Source of the DNA: Laspinema sp963821735
Lineage (GTDB): Bacteria; Cyanobacteriota; Cyanobacteriia; Cyanobacteriales; Laspinemataceae
Assembly (NCBI GenBank): GCA_963821735.1
Contig: CAWGFK010000070.1
Span: forward strand, 620,001 to 684,000
Reading direction: 5' to 3'
DNA: 64,000 nt
The notes under the pieces are model-generated. The model had not been told where the DNA came from and did not search any database. It saw only the letters and a program-made list of their open reading frames with translations. Made by a program: the position numbers and the translations under genes. Numbering within the stretch: the stretch's first letter is position 1; each line of letters begins with the position of its first letter. This document shows positions 28,736-39,098 of this stretch, piece after piece.

Positions 28736-29086
28736 ATGGATTACCCAACTGCCTACAATTTTTTAATGGATCAGGGAACTGCCCTAAGTTCTCAGCGCAA
28801 CCCTGATGATTTACTCCGCCGTCTCCAACAGGGAAAACCACCGATTCCCGGTCAGGTTACGGCTATTTTATTAGCACTTAAGGTCGTTTTTGATGGATTA
28901 AAAGAAGCCAAAAATTTAGACCGAAACTTGGTCTGGGCATTGTATTTGTTAACGGTGGAAAGTCAGCAGCTTTTTGAAAGTGGCTGGAACGCCGGAGTAG
29001 ACTGGCCTCCGCTCTTAAAGGAGGATTTACATCGAATTGCGATCGCAGTCCAAAGTATCTATTCCGGCATTTGGCAAGGGGGGTGA
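28736..29086 (+). CDS. Small hypothetical protein (116 aa), probably conserved in cyanobacteria
   Basis: 116 residues, soluble and largely helical: PGQVTAILLALKVVFDGLKEAKNLDRNLVWALYLLTVESQQLF, then AGVDWPPLLKEDLHRIAIAVQSIYSG. The style and residue use are those of a conserved cyanobacterial family, but I cannot name it with confidence and propose no activity. It ends 30 bases before a long perfect hairpin that should be its terminator. Confidence 0.65.
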   Translation: MDYPTAYNFLMDQGTALSSQRNPDDLLRRLQQGKPPIPGQVTAILLALKVVFDGLKEAKNLDRNLVWALYLLTVESQQLFESGWNAGVDWPPLLKEDLHRIAIAVQSIYSGIWQGG

Positions 29087-29115
29087 GGCCAATCCCCAAT
29101 TATCCAGTATAATAA

Positions 29116-29165
29116 AGAGCCTGTCTCAATGAATTGTCCAATTCATTGAGACAGGCTCTATTAAA
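29116..29165 (+). terminator. Strong hairpin terminator after the 116-aa gene
   Basis: A perfect 20-bp inverted repeat (AGAGCCTGTCTCAATGAATT and its complement) has a four-base loop and is followed by ATTAAAATTTTAT. The stem is unusually long and perfect for a simple terminator. Confidence 0.75.
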
Positions 29166-29171
29166 ATTTTA

Positions 29172-29210
29172 TATTCAATTTAATTCAATTTAATTCAATT
29201 TAATTCAATA
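29172..29210. repeat. Short tandem repeat (AATTTAATTC)n
   Basis: A 10-bp unit, AATTTAATTC, is repeated about three and a half times directly after the hairpin. It is strongly AT-rich. Confidence 0.8.
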
Positions 29211-29353
29211 ATCAGTTTTTTTTGCAAACCCTGACCATTTCAGACGTTGCCTTATTCCAATGGGCCTTGAAATAAGTAAATGCACCCAGTTCAACCCTTT
29301 AAACATCGTTAAGCCAAGAGGAAAATCACTCTCATTCAATCCGAATTTTAGGT

Positions 29354-29789
29354 TTAATAGGTTGCCTCATACCAAATTTGCTCGCCATTTTCGTACACCA
29401 TTAAAGCGTCACCCACCATGTAAGTGTACTCATTTCCGTAGTCATCGTAGGTCGTGGCCATATAATATCCACTGTCGGTGAAGGTGACACCATAGACGTT
29501 AATCAAATCCCCATTGGAACGGTTGATACCCTGATAAAAATAATCCCCATCTCCATCCTGACAAATGAAGGCGCTTATAGGTGTCGGTTGTGAATTGTTC
29601 AATCATGGTAGCCCGTGAACATCCGCTTTGGGCGATCAGCAATTCTCCAGACTGGGCGAAACTAGAATCCTCAGCGAGATTAGAAGAAGGCGCAACAGCT
29701 AACAAAGGCAATGCTGGCATCAATAATCCCAAGGTTGTGCCAACTACAGCGGAAAACTTGCAGCCTTTAAGCCAAAAGTTTGAGGTCAT
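29354..29789 (-). CDS. Small secreted hypothetical protein (one-base frameshift)
   Basis: The gene is split between two frames that overlap at 29499-29602, and the span is 3n+1. The first part begins MTSNFWLKGCKFSAVVGTTL and has a signal peptide (hydrophobic VVGTTLGLLMPALPLLAVA). The second part (ICQDGDGDYFYQGINRSNGD) is a Tyr/Gly/Asp-rich domain. One extra base at about 29565-29590 would explain the break; removing it gives a protein of about 144 residues. The ATG at 29789, preceded by AGAAAG, is preferred over 29828. The family is not recognised. An exported role is inferred from the signal peptide. Confidence 0.55.
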
Positions 29790-30182
29790 GGTGTCTTTCT
29801 TCTGATTGAGTTGTACTTTTTTAGTCATAACATTTGGTTTTCAGCAATGTCAAGGGTATTTTCTCTAGGTATTTATGGAATTTTGATGACAGTTCAGGGG
29901 CGATTTATTCGGTATTTTCAGGGTAGGGATTTATCTCTAATCCGACAAAGAATGGTGGATAAGTATAAATTCTTATTACTGTTTTTGTTCCTAAAATTTA
30001 CCCGAATCATTTTAGGCAAAGCATTGTTTCTATTGCTTGCATTGAGGGATGAATCAACCAGAAAGTAGATTCAATAATTTAGGATAAAACTCAGTAATTT
30101 CCAACAGTGGAAGCTATTTTAAATTGATTTTTTAATTGATTTTAAAATAGCAAAAACCCCAGTAATTGTTTGCATAATGTGT
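29790..30182. other. AT-rich spacer
   Basis: It holds a frame at 29811-30068 that lacks a ribosome-binding site and looks like translated AT-rich DNA. No gene, RNA or element was recognised. Confidence 0.35.
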
Positions 30183-31217
30183 TCATTCTCCGGGGACGAT
30201 CGCAACTTTAATGACCTGGCGATCGCGCATATCCTGAAAAGTTTGTTCTAAGTCTTTCAGGGACCGGCGATCGCTGAGTAACAATTCCAAGGGAATCTGT
30301 CTGCTGGCAAGGGTAGAAAGTGCTTCTCGGACATGGTGGGGAGTATTATGAAATACCCCCTTTAACGTCATTTCACTGTAATGTAATCGTTCAGTATTTA
30401 CCGTGATAGTCGTATCTTTGGGACAACCTCCGAATAGGTTAATAATCGCACCCGGACGCCCACAGGCGATGGCGATTTCCCAGACTTCTGGTACGCCTGT
30501 CGCTTCGATGACGACATCTGCACCCCATCCATCAGTAAACCCTCTCACCACTTCAGGAATAGGTTGCTCTAATTGATGATAATTAAAGGTTTTAAATGCT
30601 CCCAATTGTCTACCAATGTCCAAGCGATTATCATTACCGCCGAATAACATAACTTGAGCGCAACGGTTTGCTAAAACGGCCACAAACATTAATCCAATTG
30701 CTCCATCCCCAATCACCATAACCCGGTCTTGGGGCTGAATCGGCGAACGGTCTATTCCCTGTAAAACACAGGCCAAAGGTTCAGTTAATGAGGCTAATTC
30801 ATCAGGAACATTAGGAGGAATAGCTAATAAATTAGCTTGAACAATTGGAGCAGGGATTTTTAAATATTCAGCAAATGTGCCGTTATTCCATGTTAGATTA
30901 GGACAGAGGGAATAAGCATGGCGATCGCAGAAAAAACAATTGAAGCAAGGGGCGGAATTATTGGCAACCACGCGACTGCCTATTTGCCATCCCTGAACCC
31001 CCTCCCCCATTGCCACAATTTCCCCTGCTGCCTCATGTCCAAATAAAGTTGGAAGTTGCAACATCTTAGCATGACCCCCACGCCGCCATACCTTCAAATC
31101 TGTTCCGCAAGTCGTCGCAGTTTTCACCCGAATCACGACTTCCCCCAAATCTGGCGTCGGATCCGGTACAATTTCTAAACGTAAGTCTTCTTTTCCGTAC
31201 AGTAATGCCGCTAACAC
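30183..31217 (-). CDS. Zinc-dependent medium-chain alcohol/sorbitol-type dehydrogenase
   Basis: 344 residues of the MDR superfamily. Catalytic-zinc ligands are visible (Cys in TTCGTD, His-Glu in FGHEAAGE). The structural-zinc Cys set is also present (CFNCFFCDRHAYSLC). The Rossmann domain begins near VMVIGDGAIGLMFVAVL. The set of both zinc sites points to the polyol/threonine dehydrogenase-like branch; the substrate is unknown. The start is GTG at 31217 after AGGGACCC; the next upstream frame lacks family similarity. Confidence 0.88.
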   Translation of the reverse strand: MLAALLYGKEDLRLEIVPDPTPDLGEVVIRVKTATTCGTDLKVWRRGGHAKMLQLPTLFGHEAAGEIVAMGEGVQGWQIGSRVVANNSAPCFNCFFCDRHAYSLCPNLTWNNGTFAEYLKIPAPIVQANLLAIPPNVPDELASLTEPLACVLQGIDRSPIQPQDRVMVIGDGAIGLMFVAVLANRCAQVMLFGGNDNRLDIGRQLGAFKTFNYHQLEQPIPEVVRGFTDGWGADVVIEATGVPEVWEIAIACGRPGAIINLFGGCPKDTTITVNTERLHYSEMTLKGVFHNTPHHVREALSTLASRQIPLELLLSDRRSLKDLEQTFQDMRDRQVIKVAIVPGE

Positions 31218-31438
31218 GGGTCCCTATTCCTAAATGGTTTCCCCCTATTTTATCAGTCCTGCTGTCTCTTCCGGTGGGTTTTCCCTCGGATTGTTGCAGA
31301 AATGTTCCTATTGAGGCGATCGTGTAACCATCCCATGCAACCGCCTCTCCCTGATGCAATCTCTTGTACCCGCTAAACCCTAAATGACAAAATTTTCTGT
31401 ATCCTCTGACTCCAAACCTCCTTAACCTAGTCATCCCA

Positions 31439-34400
31439 ATGAAATTAATTCACCCTGTTTTATTCAGTCTCATTGCGGTATTCACGGACGTTAATTTATC
31501 TCTCGCGCAAGCAATTTTCCCCGCTACGGATGGGACTGGCACCCAAGTTCACTGGAATGGAAATCAATATGATATTCAAGGTGGGACCCTCTCTACAGAT
31601 GGCGTCAATCTGTTTCATAGTTTTGATAAATTTGGTCTAAATCCTGGAGAAATTGCCAATTTTCAATCCAACCCTCATCTTCAAAATATTCTCGGACGAG
31701 TTACGGGAGGAACCGCTTCAGTCATAAATGGATTAATCCAAATCTCCGGAGGAGATGCTAATCTATTTTTGATGAATCCCGCTGGCATACTTTTTGGCAA
31801 AAATGCCCAATTAAATGTATCTGGAGATTTTTTTGCCACCACAGCAACGGGGATTGGATTTGATAGTAATACCTGGTTTAGTGCAACGGGTTCTGCAAAT
31901 TGGCAGGAGTTAGTCGGAACCCCAGTGCTGTTTGCTTTTGACTCCTGGAAACCGGGAAGCATTGCCAATTTTGGCCGGATGGAATTGCAACCGGGTCATG
32001 TATTGACTTTAATGGGAGGGACTGTTTTTAATGCCGGTACTCTGTCTAGTCCTGGAGGACATATTACCCTTGCTGCCATCCCCGGACAACATCGAGTCCG
32101 CATCTCTCAAACCGGACATTTATTAAGTTTAGATCTGGAGATGGGAACATCGGGAGTTCTATCGGGAGGGGAATTCGCATCACTGCCGGACCCCCTCTCA
32201 CTTGCGGAATTGCTCACTGGGGGAACCCTAGATAATGCGACTGGGGTAGAAGTCAATGCCGATGGCACGATCGCACTCACAGGTTCAGGAATCAGTCTGG
32301 ATGCCGAAATCGGGGATGCGATCGCCTCGGGAACCCTCGATGTCAGGGATCAAACACCTGATCAGTCGGCATTGCCAAGCATCACCATTGTAGGCGATCG
32401 CGTTGCTGTCATCGATGCGGCGATCGATGCTTCCGGAATTGATGGCGGTGGCACAATTCGCATTGGCGGTGACTTTCAAGGCAATGGCACAATTCCCACC
32501 GCCACTCGCACCTTTGTCAGTGCAAACACCATCATTCATGCCGATAAACTCTCTATCTCCGATCCACCAGACATCACCCATTCCCCCTCTCCAGCAGATG
32601 GAGGACGAGTCATTATCTGGTCCGATGAAACCACTCGTTTTTATGGACAAGTCACTGCCAGAGGGGGTTCTCATCCTGCTGCATCACCTCAAAATGGCGG
32701 GTTTGTAGAAATATCGGGACGGGAATTTTTAGACTTTCAAGGGACAGTTAATACCCTCGCACCTTATGGTACACCGGGAATTCTCTTACTGGATCCGACA
32801 AATATAGAAGTAGTCAGCAGTACAGAAAATACAGCTAATTTGTCTGACGTTGATGCCTTTGCGGACCCGGATTTGGGGGAACCCACGGCGATCGCTGTAG
32901 ACTTGATTAATAATGCGACAACCAATGTCATTCTGCAAGCAACGGAAGACATTACCCTAAGTACCCCAGTCGCCATTCAAACCCCTGGAGTCGGATTCAC
33001 TGCGGAAGCGGGAAATTGGATTGCCGTCTATGGCAACATTCAAACCAATCAGGGAGACATTACCCTCACAGCAAATCAATCAGGAAATGGGGGACTTTTC
33101 ATTGATAGCAATGTGATCCTCTCTTCTGGTGGTGGCAATATCACCTTAACGTCAAATGAGGGAAATAATGGGATTCAAACGGGTGAGATTATCTCCACTG
33201 GCGGAAATGTCTCCCTCACCTCTTCTGGAGATATTGAAGTTGTGGCAATTGATGCCTCGGGAGGCAGTAACGGCAGAGGTGGCAGGATAGACATTAATAC
33301 GGAGGGATTTTTTCGCGCCACGGGAACTTTGCGCGATCGCCTGGATATTCCGACGAGTCTTTATACTGCTGATGCCAATGGCAACGAGGCGATCGTCATT
33401 CGGCATGGCGGGGATAGCGATACTCCCTTTATTGTCGGCGATGCCAGAACCAATGGGACTGTAGGCGGGATTTTTACGGGAACTGAACAACTCAACGGCA
33501 TTCTCTTATCCAGCGATCGTACTCAAGGCAACATTGCCATTCTCTTCAATTTCGCGCCACCGCCACCCACCCCATCCACACAGATCCAACCGCCACCACC
33601 AACAGGAGGAACTCAACCACCACCAACAGGAGGAACCCAACCACCACCAACAGGAGGAACTCAACCACCACCAACAGGAGGAACTCAACCACCACCAACA
33701 GGAGGAACTCAACCACCACCAACAGGAGGAACTCAACCACCACCAACAGGAGGAACTCAACCACCACCAACAGGAGGAACTCAACCACCACCAACAGGAG
33801 GAACCCAACCACCACCAACAGGAGGAACCCAACCGCCACCAACAGGAGGAACTCAACCACCACCAACAGGAGGAACTCAACCACCACCAACAGGAGGAAC
33901 CCAACCGCCACCAACAGGAGGAACTCAACCACCACCAACAGGAGGAACTCAACCGCCACCAACAGGGGGATGCAACCACCAACAGGAGGGATGCAACCGC
34001 CACCAACAGGAGGGATGCAACCGCCACCAACAGGAGGAACTCAACCGCCACAACAGGAGGAATCAACCGCCACCAACAGGAGGGATGCAACCGCCACCAA
34101 CAGGAGGGATGCAACCACCACCAACAGGAGGAACTCAACCGCCACCAACAGGAGGGATGCAACCGCCACCAACAGGAGGAACCCAACCGCCACCAGGAGG
34201 GATGCAACCGCCACCACCAGGAGGAATGCAACCGCCACCAACAGGAGGGATGCAACCGCCACCAACAGGAGGGATGCAACCGCCACCAACAGGAGGGATG
34301 CAACACCACCAACAGGAGGGATGCAACCGCCACCAACAGGAGGGATGCAACCGCCACCAGGAGGAATGCAACCACCACCAACAGGAGGGATGCAACCGCC

Positions 34401-35991
34401 ACTCACCCCACAACAGCAACAACCGGGACAAGCGCAACCCAATGGCAACTTAGATCTCCTAAGTAACCGAACCCCAGCGATCGCCAGTCCTAATGGTCCG
34501 GAGATCGGTCTTCCACCCCCTATTTTGACCATAGAACCCCTCTCCCCTCCATCTGGACCGGGGGTACAATCGTCTATCACACTTGCGCCTGCTGGCCCAA
34601 ATCCCAGCAGTTCAGGGGCGATCGCCCCGCAACCTGCACCCAATACACCTCCCTCACAACCGATGAGGGAGAATACCCCTTCCCCAGGCGGCAATCTGCC
34701 ACCGGGACAAGTTGCACCCCCACCCATCCCCATGAATGTGGCAAATATTACCCAATCCTTAGAGGTGGGAAATGTCAGTAATGCTGTCTTACAACTCGAT
34801 CGCCTTCAGGATCAGCAATTTGCCACTTACTTAGGGACGGATCTGTCTCAACAACCTGTCCAGTCCACCGAAAGCATTCGGGATACCTTGAGAAACATTA
34901 CCCAACAAACCGACACCAAACCGGCGATCGTCTATACGTTATTATTGCCGGATCAATTAGAAATCGTGGTTGTTACAACTGAAGGAACTCCCATTCGGAA
35001 AACAGTTCCGGAAGCAAATCGGCAAGCAATCCTAGAAACGGCATTTGAATTACGTCAGCAAATTTCAAATCCTCGTTTCCGCAGTACCAACCAATATTTA
35101 ATCCCCGCACAAACCCTGTATCAATGGTTAATTGCTCCCATTCAAGAGGAATTAGCGGCGCAAAACATTGATACCTTACTCTTTAGTATGGATGCTGGGT
35201 TGCGGGGTCTTCCGATTGCCGCTTTACATGATGGGGAAAAATTTCTGGTTGAACAATATGCGATCGCCCTAATTCCCAGCATTAGTTTGACCGATATGCG
35301 TTACATTCCCCTTCGCGATAGTCGCGTATTAGCAATGGGTGCAAGTCAGTTTACCCAACTCAATGCTTTACCTGCCGTCCCCTTAGAACTCTCCACCATT
35401 GCCGAACAACTGTGGCAGGGTCAAGCATTTCTCAATGAATCCTTTACTCGCACTAATTTAATTGCCAAACGCCAAGAATATCCCTATCAAATCATCCACT
35501 TGGCAACTCACGCCGAATTTAACCCCGGTGAACAAAAGAATTCATTTATCCAACTCTGGAACGAACAACTACATCTGGATGAATTACGAACCCTAGGATG
35601 GAACAATCCTCAAGTTGAGTTATTGGTACTCAGTGCCTGTCGGACTGCCGTCGGTGATGAAACTGCCGAATTAGGATTTGCCGGTTTAGCACTTGCTGCT
35701 GGGGTTAAATCCGCCTTGGCATCTTTATGGTATGTTAGTGATGAAGGAACTTTGGCACTGATGACCGAATTTTATCAACATTTGGCAGAAGTCCCGATCA
35801 AAGCTGAAGCGTTGCAAAACGCTCAATTATCTCTCCTGCGAGGAGAGGTCAAGATTGCCGAGGGCGAACTGCGGGGGACTGGCGCTTTGCGCGGGTTAGA
35901 ACTGCCTGCGGATTTAGCAGGGGTGGAGAATACCGATTTATCTCACCCTTATTATTGGGCCGGATTTACCATGATTGGTAGTCCCTGGTAG
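31439..35991 (+). CDS. Exported hemagglutinin-type protein fused to CHAT protease domain (frameshift in repeat tract)
   Basis: Treated as one gene of about 1,517 codons with a net one-base loss. Residues 1-25 are a signal peptide. The next ~120 match the filamentous-hemagglutinin N-terminal (two-partner-secretion) domain (TDGVNLFHSFDKFGLNPGEIA, FLMNPAGILFGKNA). Beta-helix-like repeats follow. A tract at 33590-34400 encodes PPPTGGTQ repeats, then a Pro-rich linker. The C-terminal ~400 residues are a CHAT caspase-like peptidase with catalytic His in HLATHAEF and Cys in LSACRTAVGD. Frame slips lie at about 33968, 34053, 34068 and 34305; the first is uncompensated. The alternative is two genes, the second starting at 33970. 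The likely location is surface or periplasm. Confidence 0.75.
33590..34400 (+). repeat. 24-bp tandem repeat tract encoding PPPTGGTQ
   Basis: About 33 units. The regular unit is CAACCACCACCAACAGGAGG plus AACT; the later units carry GGGATG variants (PPPTGGMQ) and some 21-bp units. The units contain no stop in any plus frame, and long minus frames are also open, so a slip does not truncate translation locally. Uniform early units (33600-33960) contrast with degenerate later units. Confidence 0.9.
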
Positions 35992-36033
35992 TGGTAAAAT
36001 ACAAGTCCAGAGGCGATAATTTAAAATAAAGGG

Positions 36034-36501
36034 ATGATTCTCACTGTAACTGCAACTCACGCGGCCACCATTCGCACCCATGCCGAACGCACCTATCCCG
36101 AGGAGTGCTGTGGGTTGCTGTTAGGTGAGATTACTCCCACAGGTAAAACAGTGGTGGAAGTCTGGGAAACCGAAAATGCCTGGAGTCCAGAAACCGCAGG
36201 GGAATTATCTGCCCCGGAAATCTTGACAAAAGAACGGCGATATGTTATACATCCAAAAGACATACTGCGAGCGCAAAAACAAGGACGCGATCGCCAGCTT
36301 AAAATTATCGGCATTTATCACTCCCATCCCGACTATCCCGCCATTCCCTCCGAGTGCGATCGCGAATCTGCTTGGCCAGAATACTCCTATATGATTGTCT
36401 CCGTAGAACAAGGCCAAGCCACTCAACTGAGCAACTGGTCTTTAGACGAAACCCATCACTTCCAACCCGAACCCCTGGTGATTGCAACGGCTGAATCCTA
36501 G
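36034..36501 (+). CDS. M67-family JAMM/MPN+ metallopeptidase
   Basis: 155 residues with the full JAMM zinc motif: Glu in PEECCGLLLG, then HSHPDYPAIPSECDRES (H-x-H-P-x7-S-x2-D). Bacterial M67 enzymes cut at the C terminus of ubiquitin-like sulfur carriers or other Gly-Gly tails. The next gene, 115 bases downstream on the same strand, is an E1-like MoeB-rhodanese enzyme. Together they suggest a sulfur-carrier activation and processing pair, as with Mec/CysO, although no MoaD/ThiS-like partner is present in the window. Confidence 0.9.
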   Translation: MILTVTATHAATIRTHAERTYPEECCGLLLGEITPTGKTVVEVWETENAWSPETAGELSAPEILTKERRYVIHPKDILRAQKQGRDRQLKIIGIYHSHPDYPAIPSECDRESAWPEYSYMIVSVEQGQATQLSNWSLDETHHFQPEPLVIATAES

Positions 36502-36616
36502 AAAGGGCAAGAATTCCCGCTTTGGCATTAAGAAACTTTGCGGCGATCGCCCTCAGCCAAATATTGTCAACAAATTTCGATAAAATAGGAGTTTGCCCTG
36601 CCCGAGCAACACTGCC

Positions 36617-37789
36617 ATGTTAAATCCCAATCTGGACGAAATCCAGTTAAACTCAGACGATTACGAACGCTACTCCCGCCATTTAATCTTACCCGAAATT
36701 GGCGTAGAAGGACAAAAGCGCCTGAAAGCCGCCAGCGTCCTTTGTATCGGCACCGGAGGTCTCGGTGCACCCTTGTTGCTCTATTTAGCTGCTGCCGGGG
36801 TCGGACGCATTGGCATCGTCGATTTCGATGTCGTGGATACCTCCAACCTGCAACGGCAAGTTATCCACGGCACCTCCTGGGTCAACAAACCCAAAATCGA
36901 ATCGGCAAAAAACCGCATTCTGGAAATTAACCCCTTCTGCCAAGTTGACCTCTACAACACCCGGTTAAGTGCAGAAAATGCCCTAGATATCCTCAAACCC
37001 TACGATATCGTTGTCGATGGCACCGATAACTTCCCCACGCGGTACTTAGTCAACGATGCCTGCGTATTGTTGGATAAACCGAACGTCTACGGTTCGATTT
37101 ACCGCTTTGAAGGTCAGGCAACGGTGTTTAATTATCAAGGCGGTCCCAACTACCGCGACTTGTACCCAGAACCGCCACCGCCAGGAATGGTCCCCTCCTG
37201 TGCCGAAGGAGGCGTTTTAGGCATTTTACCCGGAATTATTGGGGTGATTCAAGCGACAGAAACCGTGAAAATTATTACAGGTGCTGGAACGACCCTGAGC
37301 GGTCGGCTCTTGCTTTATAATGCTTTGGATATGAAATTCCGAGAGCTGAAATTGCGACCCAATCCAGTTCGTCCCGTGATTGAAGAACTGATTGATTATG
37401 AACAGTTTTGCGGAATTACTCAAGCCAAAGCAGCGGAGGCTCAACAACAAATGGAAATTTCAGAAATGACCGCCACTGAACTCAAGCAACTGATGGACAG
37501 TGGTGCAAAAGATTTTGTACTAATTGATGTTCGCAACCCGAACGAGTATGAAATTGCTCAAATTCCCGGTTCAGTTCTGGTCCCTCTACCGGATATTGAA
37601 CAAGGAAAGGGGGTGGAGAAAGTGAAAGAATTGGCAAATGGTCATCGTTTGATTGCTCATTGCAAAATGGGCGGGCGATCGGCTAAAGCTTTGGGAATTT
37701 TGAAAGAAGCAGGGATTGAAGGAACGAACCTCAAAGGTGGAATTACTGCCTGGAGTCAAGAGGTGGATCCGTCGGTGCCGCAGTATTAA
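36617..37789 (+). CDS. moeB: E1-like adenylyltransferase MoeB with C-terminal rhodanese domain
   Basis: 390 residues. Residues about 20-260 are a ThiF/MoeB fold with the nucleotide loop GTGGLGAPLL, DFDVVDTSNLQRQV, DGTDNFPTRYL and the candidate catalytic Cys in PSCAEGGVLG. The CPxCG-type zinc pair of E. coli MoeB is replaced by RPNPVRP. From about 285 a rhodanese domain follows with the active-site loop CKMGGRS. This MOCS3-like layout activates and thiolates MoaD/ThiS-type carriers for molybdopterin or tRNA sulfur transfer. The ATG at 36617 is preferred to 36593 as the conserved start. It is probably co-transcribed with the JAMM peptidase. Confidence 0.88.
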   Translation: MLNPNLDEIQLNSDDYERYSRHLILPEIGVEGQKRLKAASVLCIGTGGLGAPLLLYLAAAGVGRIGIVDFDVVDTSNLQRQVIHGTSWVNKPKIESAKNRILEINPFCQVDLYNTRLSAENALDILKPYDIVVDGTDNFPTRYLVNDACVLLDKPNVYGSIYRFEGQATVFNYQGGPNYRDLYPEPPPPGMVPSCAEGGVLGILPGIIGVIQATETVKIITGAGTTLSGRLLLYNALDMKFRELKLRPNPVRPVIEELIDYEQFCGITQAKAAEAQQQMEISEMTATELKQLMDSGAKDFVLIDVRNPNEYEIAQIPGSVLVPLPDIEQGKGVEKVKELANGHRLIAHCKMGGRSAKALGILKEAGIEGTNLKGGITAWSQEVDPSVPQY

Positions 37790-39098
37790 AGGATTCAAAA
37801 ATTCCGGCTAGAATACTGGTTTTTTTGGCTGAGTGCGATCGCCCTTAAAAATAACTGAGGCGATCGCACCCACAAAAAACCCCCCAGAGGGCCTGGAGGG
37901 GTTAGAAATGTGACATGAGGGCATGATTTTTAGGTGTAACCCATCCTGACATTCACCCAGCGATCTTTGGAATGAATGCAAGGATTGAGGTTGGTTGTAC
38001 TTAACTCTGACATAAGAACCAAACCAAACGAAATGCGCCGTGAGCATCAGAGGGTGTCAACGCTCTAATCCGGTGGCATTGCTTGCGTCCAGCTAGTGAT
38101 TAATATATCCAGGCCATATTGCGTTCGTGTGAAATGGGTATGAAGTTTGCGTGACAGTTCCCAGCAATCCTCAGTCGGTTTGAGCCTGACTCAAGTCTAA
38201 AAATAATCCCGGCGATCGGCAACAATATCGGGCTTTCTTTTGGTTATCTGCTGACTATCCTCAAGTTAAGTAGAGGTAAATCTCCGCCCTTGTCAAGTAT
38301 CCCCGGAGGAATTTTAACTTGATCCCCGTATGGGATTAAACATTTTTAAAAAAATGCTGATTTAAGCTCAAAATCGGGAAAACTAAGAAGAGGAAGGACA
38401 TAATCCAGTAGGATAAACCCCAATACCTTAAACCGTCATTATTGAGGATCACGCTATGCTAGGCCCCACGTCTGAAGCCCAACGACATCAATCCACCTCC
38501 CTTGAGGGGTCTGCAACCCCATCGCGGACCTATCGAACCGACTCTCGCAACGACGTTTGTCGTCGCAATGGTTGGGAGAAAGAAGAAATGGAAATGGAGA
38601 AAATGCTGCGGGATCTTCCCGATCGCCTCTCCTCCCTAGAAAGCTTCCGCGAACGGTCTACTCGGTGGTAAACTTATCAGTCAATTAACTGGAAAACGTT
38701 TGATTTCTGACAACCCTTGCGATCGCTGGCCTCCAACCCACCTGACTGCCGCCCTATTTCATGGCAGAATGACCCCCAGGATCGCCAATTCCACCGATGA
38801 AACTGCTTCTCGTCTTTCCTTCCGCCTCGGTTGCGTATTTCTGATTTCTGTTCCTGTTGGGTGCCACACCTAAAACCCCAACAGGACAAGATTTCAACCC
38901 AGCATGACACAGCATCCCAGTCCCTCCCCACCGCCACCCGCTACAATTTCGGCCAGGGAAGTACAATATTTAATCCAAGTTCGTAGTAACGACTGAAGGC
39001 GTTACTACGAAGAAAGATAACGACTGAAGTCGTTACTACAAACTAAGATAACGACTGAAGACGTTACTACGAACATTGAGTTATAACGGTGAAACTAG
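37790..39098. other. Long spacer before the methyltransferase gene
   Basis: No confident gene. A 71-codon plus frame at 38456-38671 (basic, low complexity) has no recognisable family or good ribosome-binding site. A GC hairpin with CCCCCCAGAGGGCCTGGAGGGG at about 37879-37900 could end the moeB transcript. The right end holds the GTTCGTAGT repeat element (38979-39074). Confidence 0.45.
38979..39074. repeat. GTTCGTAGT-type inverted-repeat element
   Basis: It begins GTTCGTAGTAACGACTGAAG and ends with the complement GACGTTACTACGAAC, with internal copies of AACGACTGAAGTCGTT. It lies 25 bases upstream of the methyltransferase start, so it may affect its transcription. Confidence 0.75.

Noticed and set aside
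29811..30068. 85-codon hydrophobic frame
   Set aside because: Translated AT-rich spacer without ribosome-binding site, overlapping the antisense secreted-protein start region.
33506..34733. Long minus-strand frames rich in SCWWWL/LLLV repeats
   Set aside because: Translations of the 24-bp repeat tract on the wrong strand; no start context or family.
38456..38671. 71-codon frame with weak start
   Set aside because: Low-complexity, no recognised family and no clear ribosome-binding site; left as spacer.
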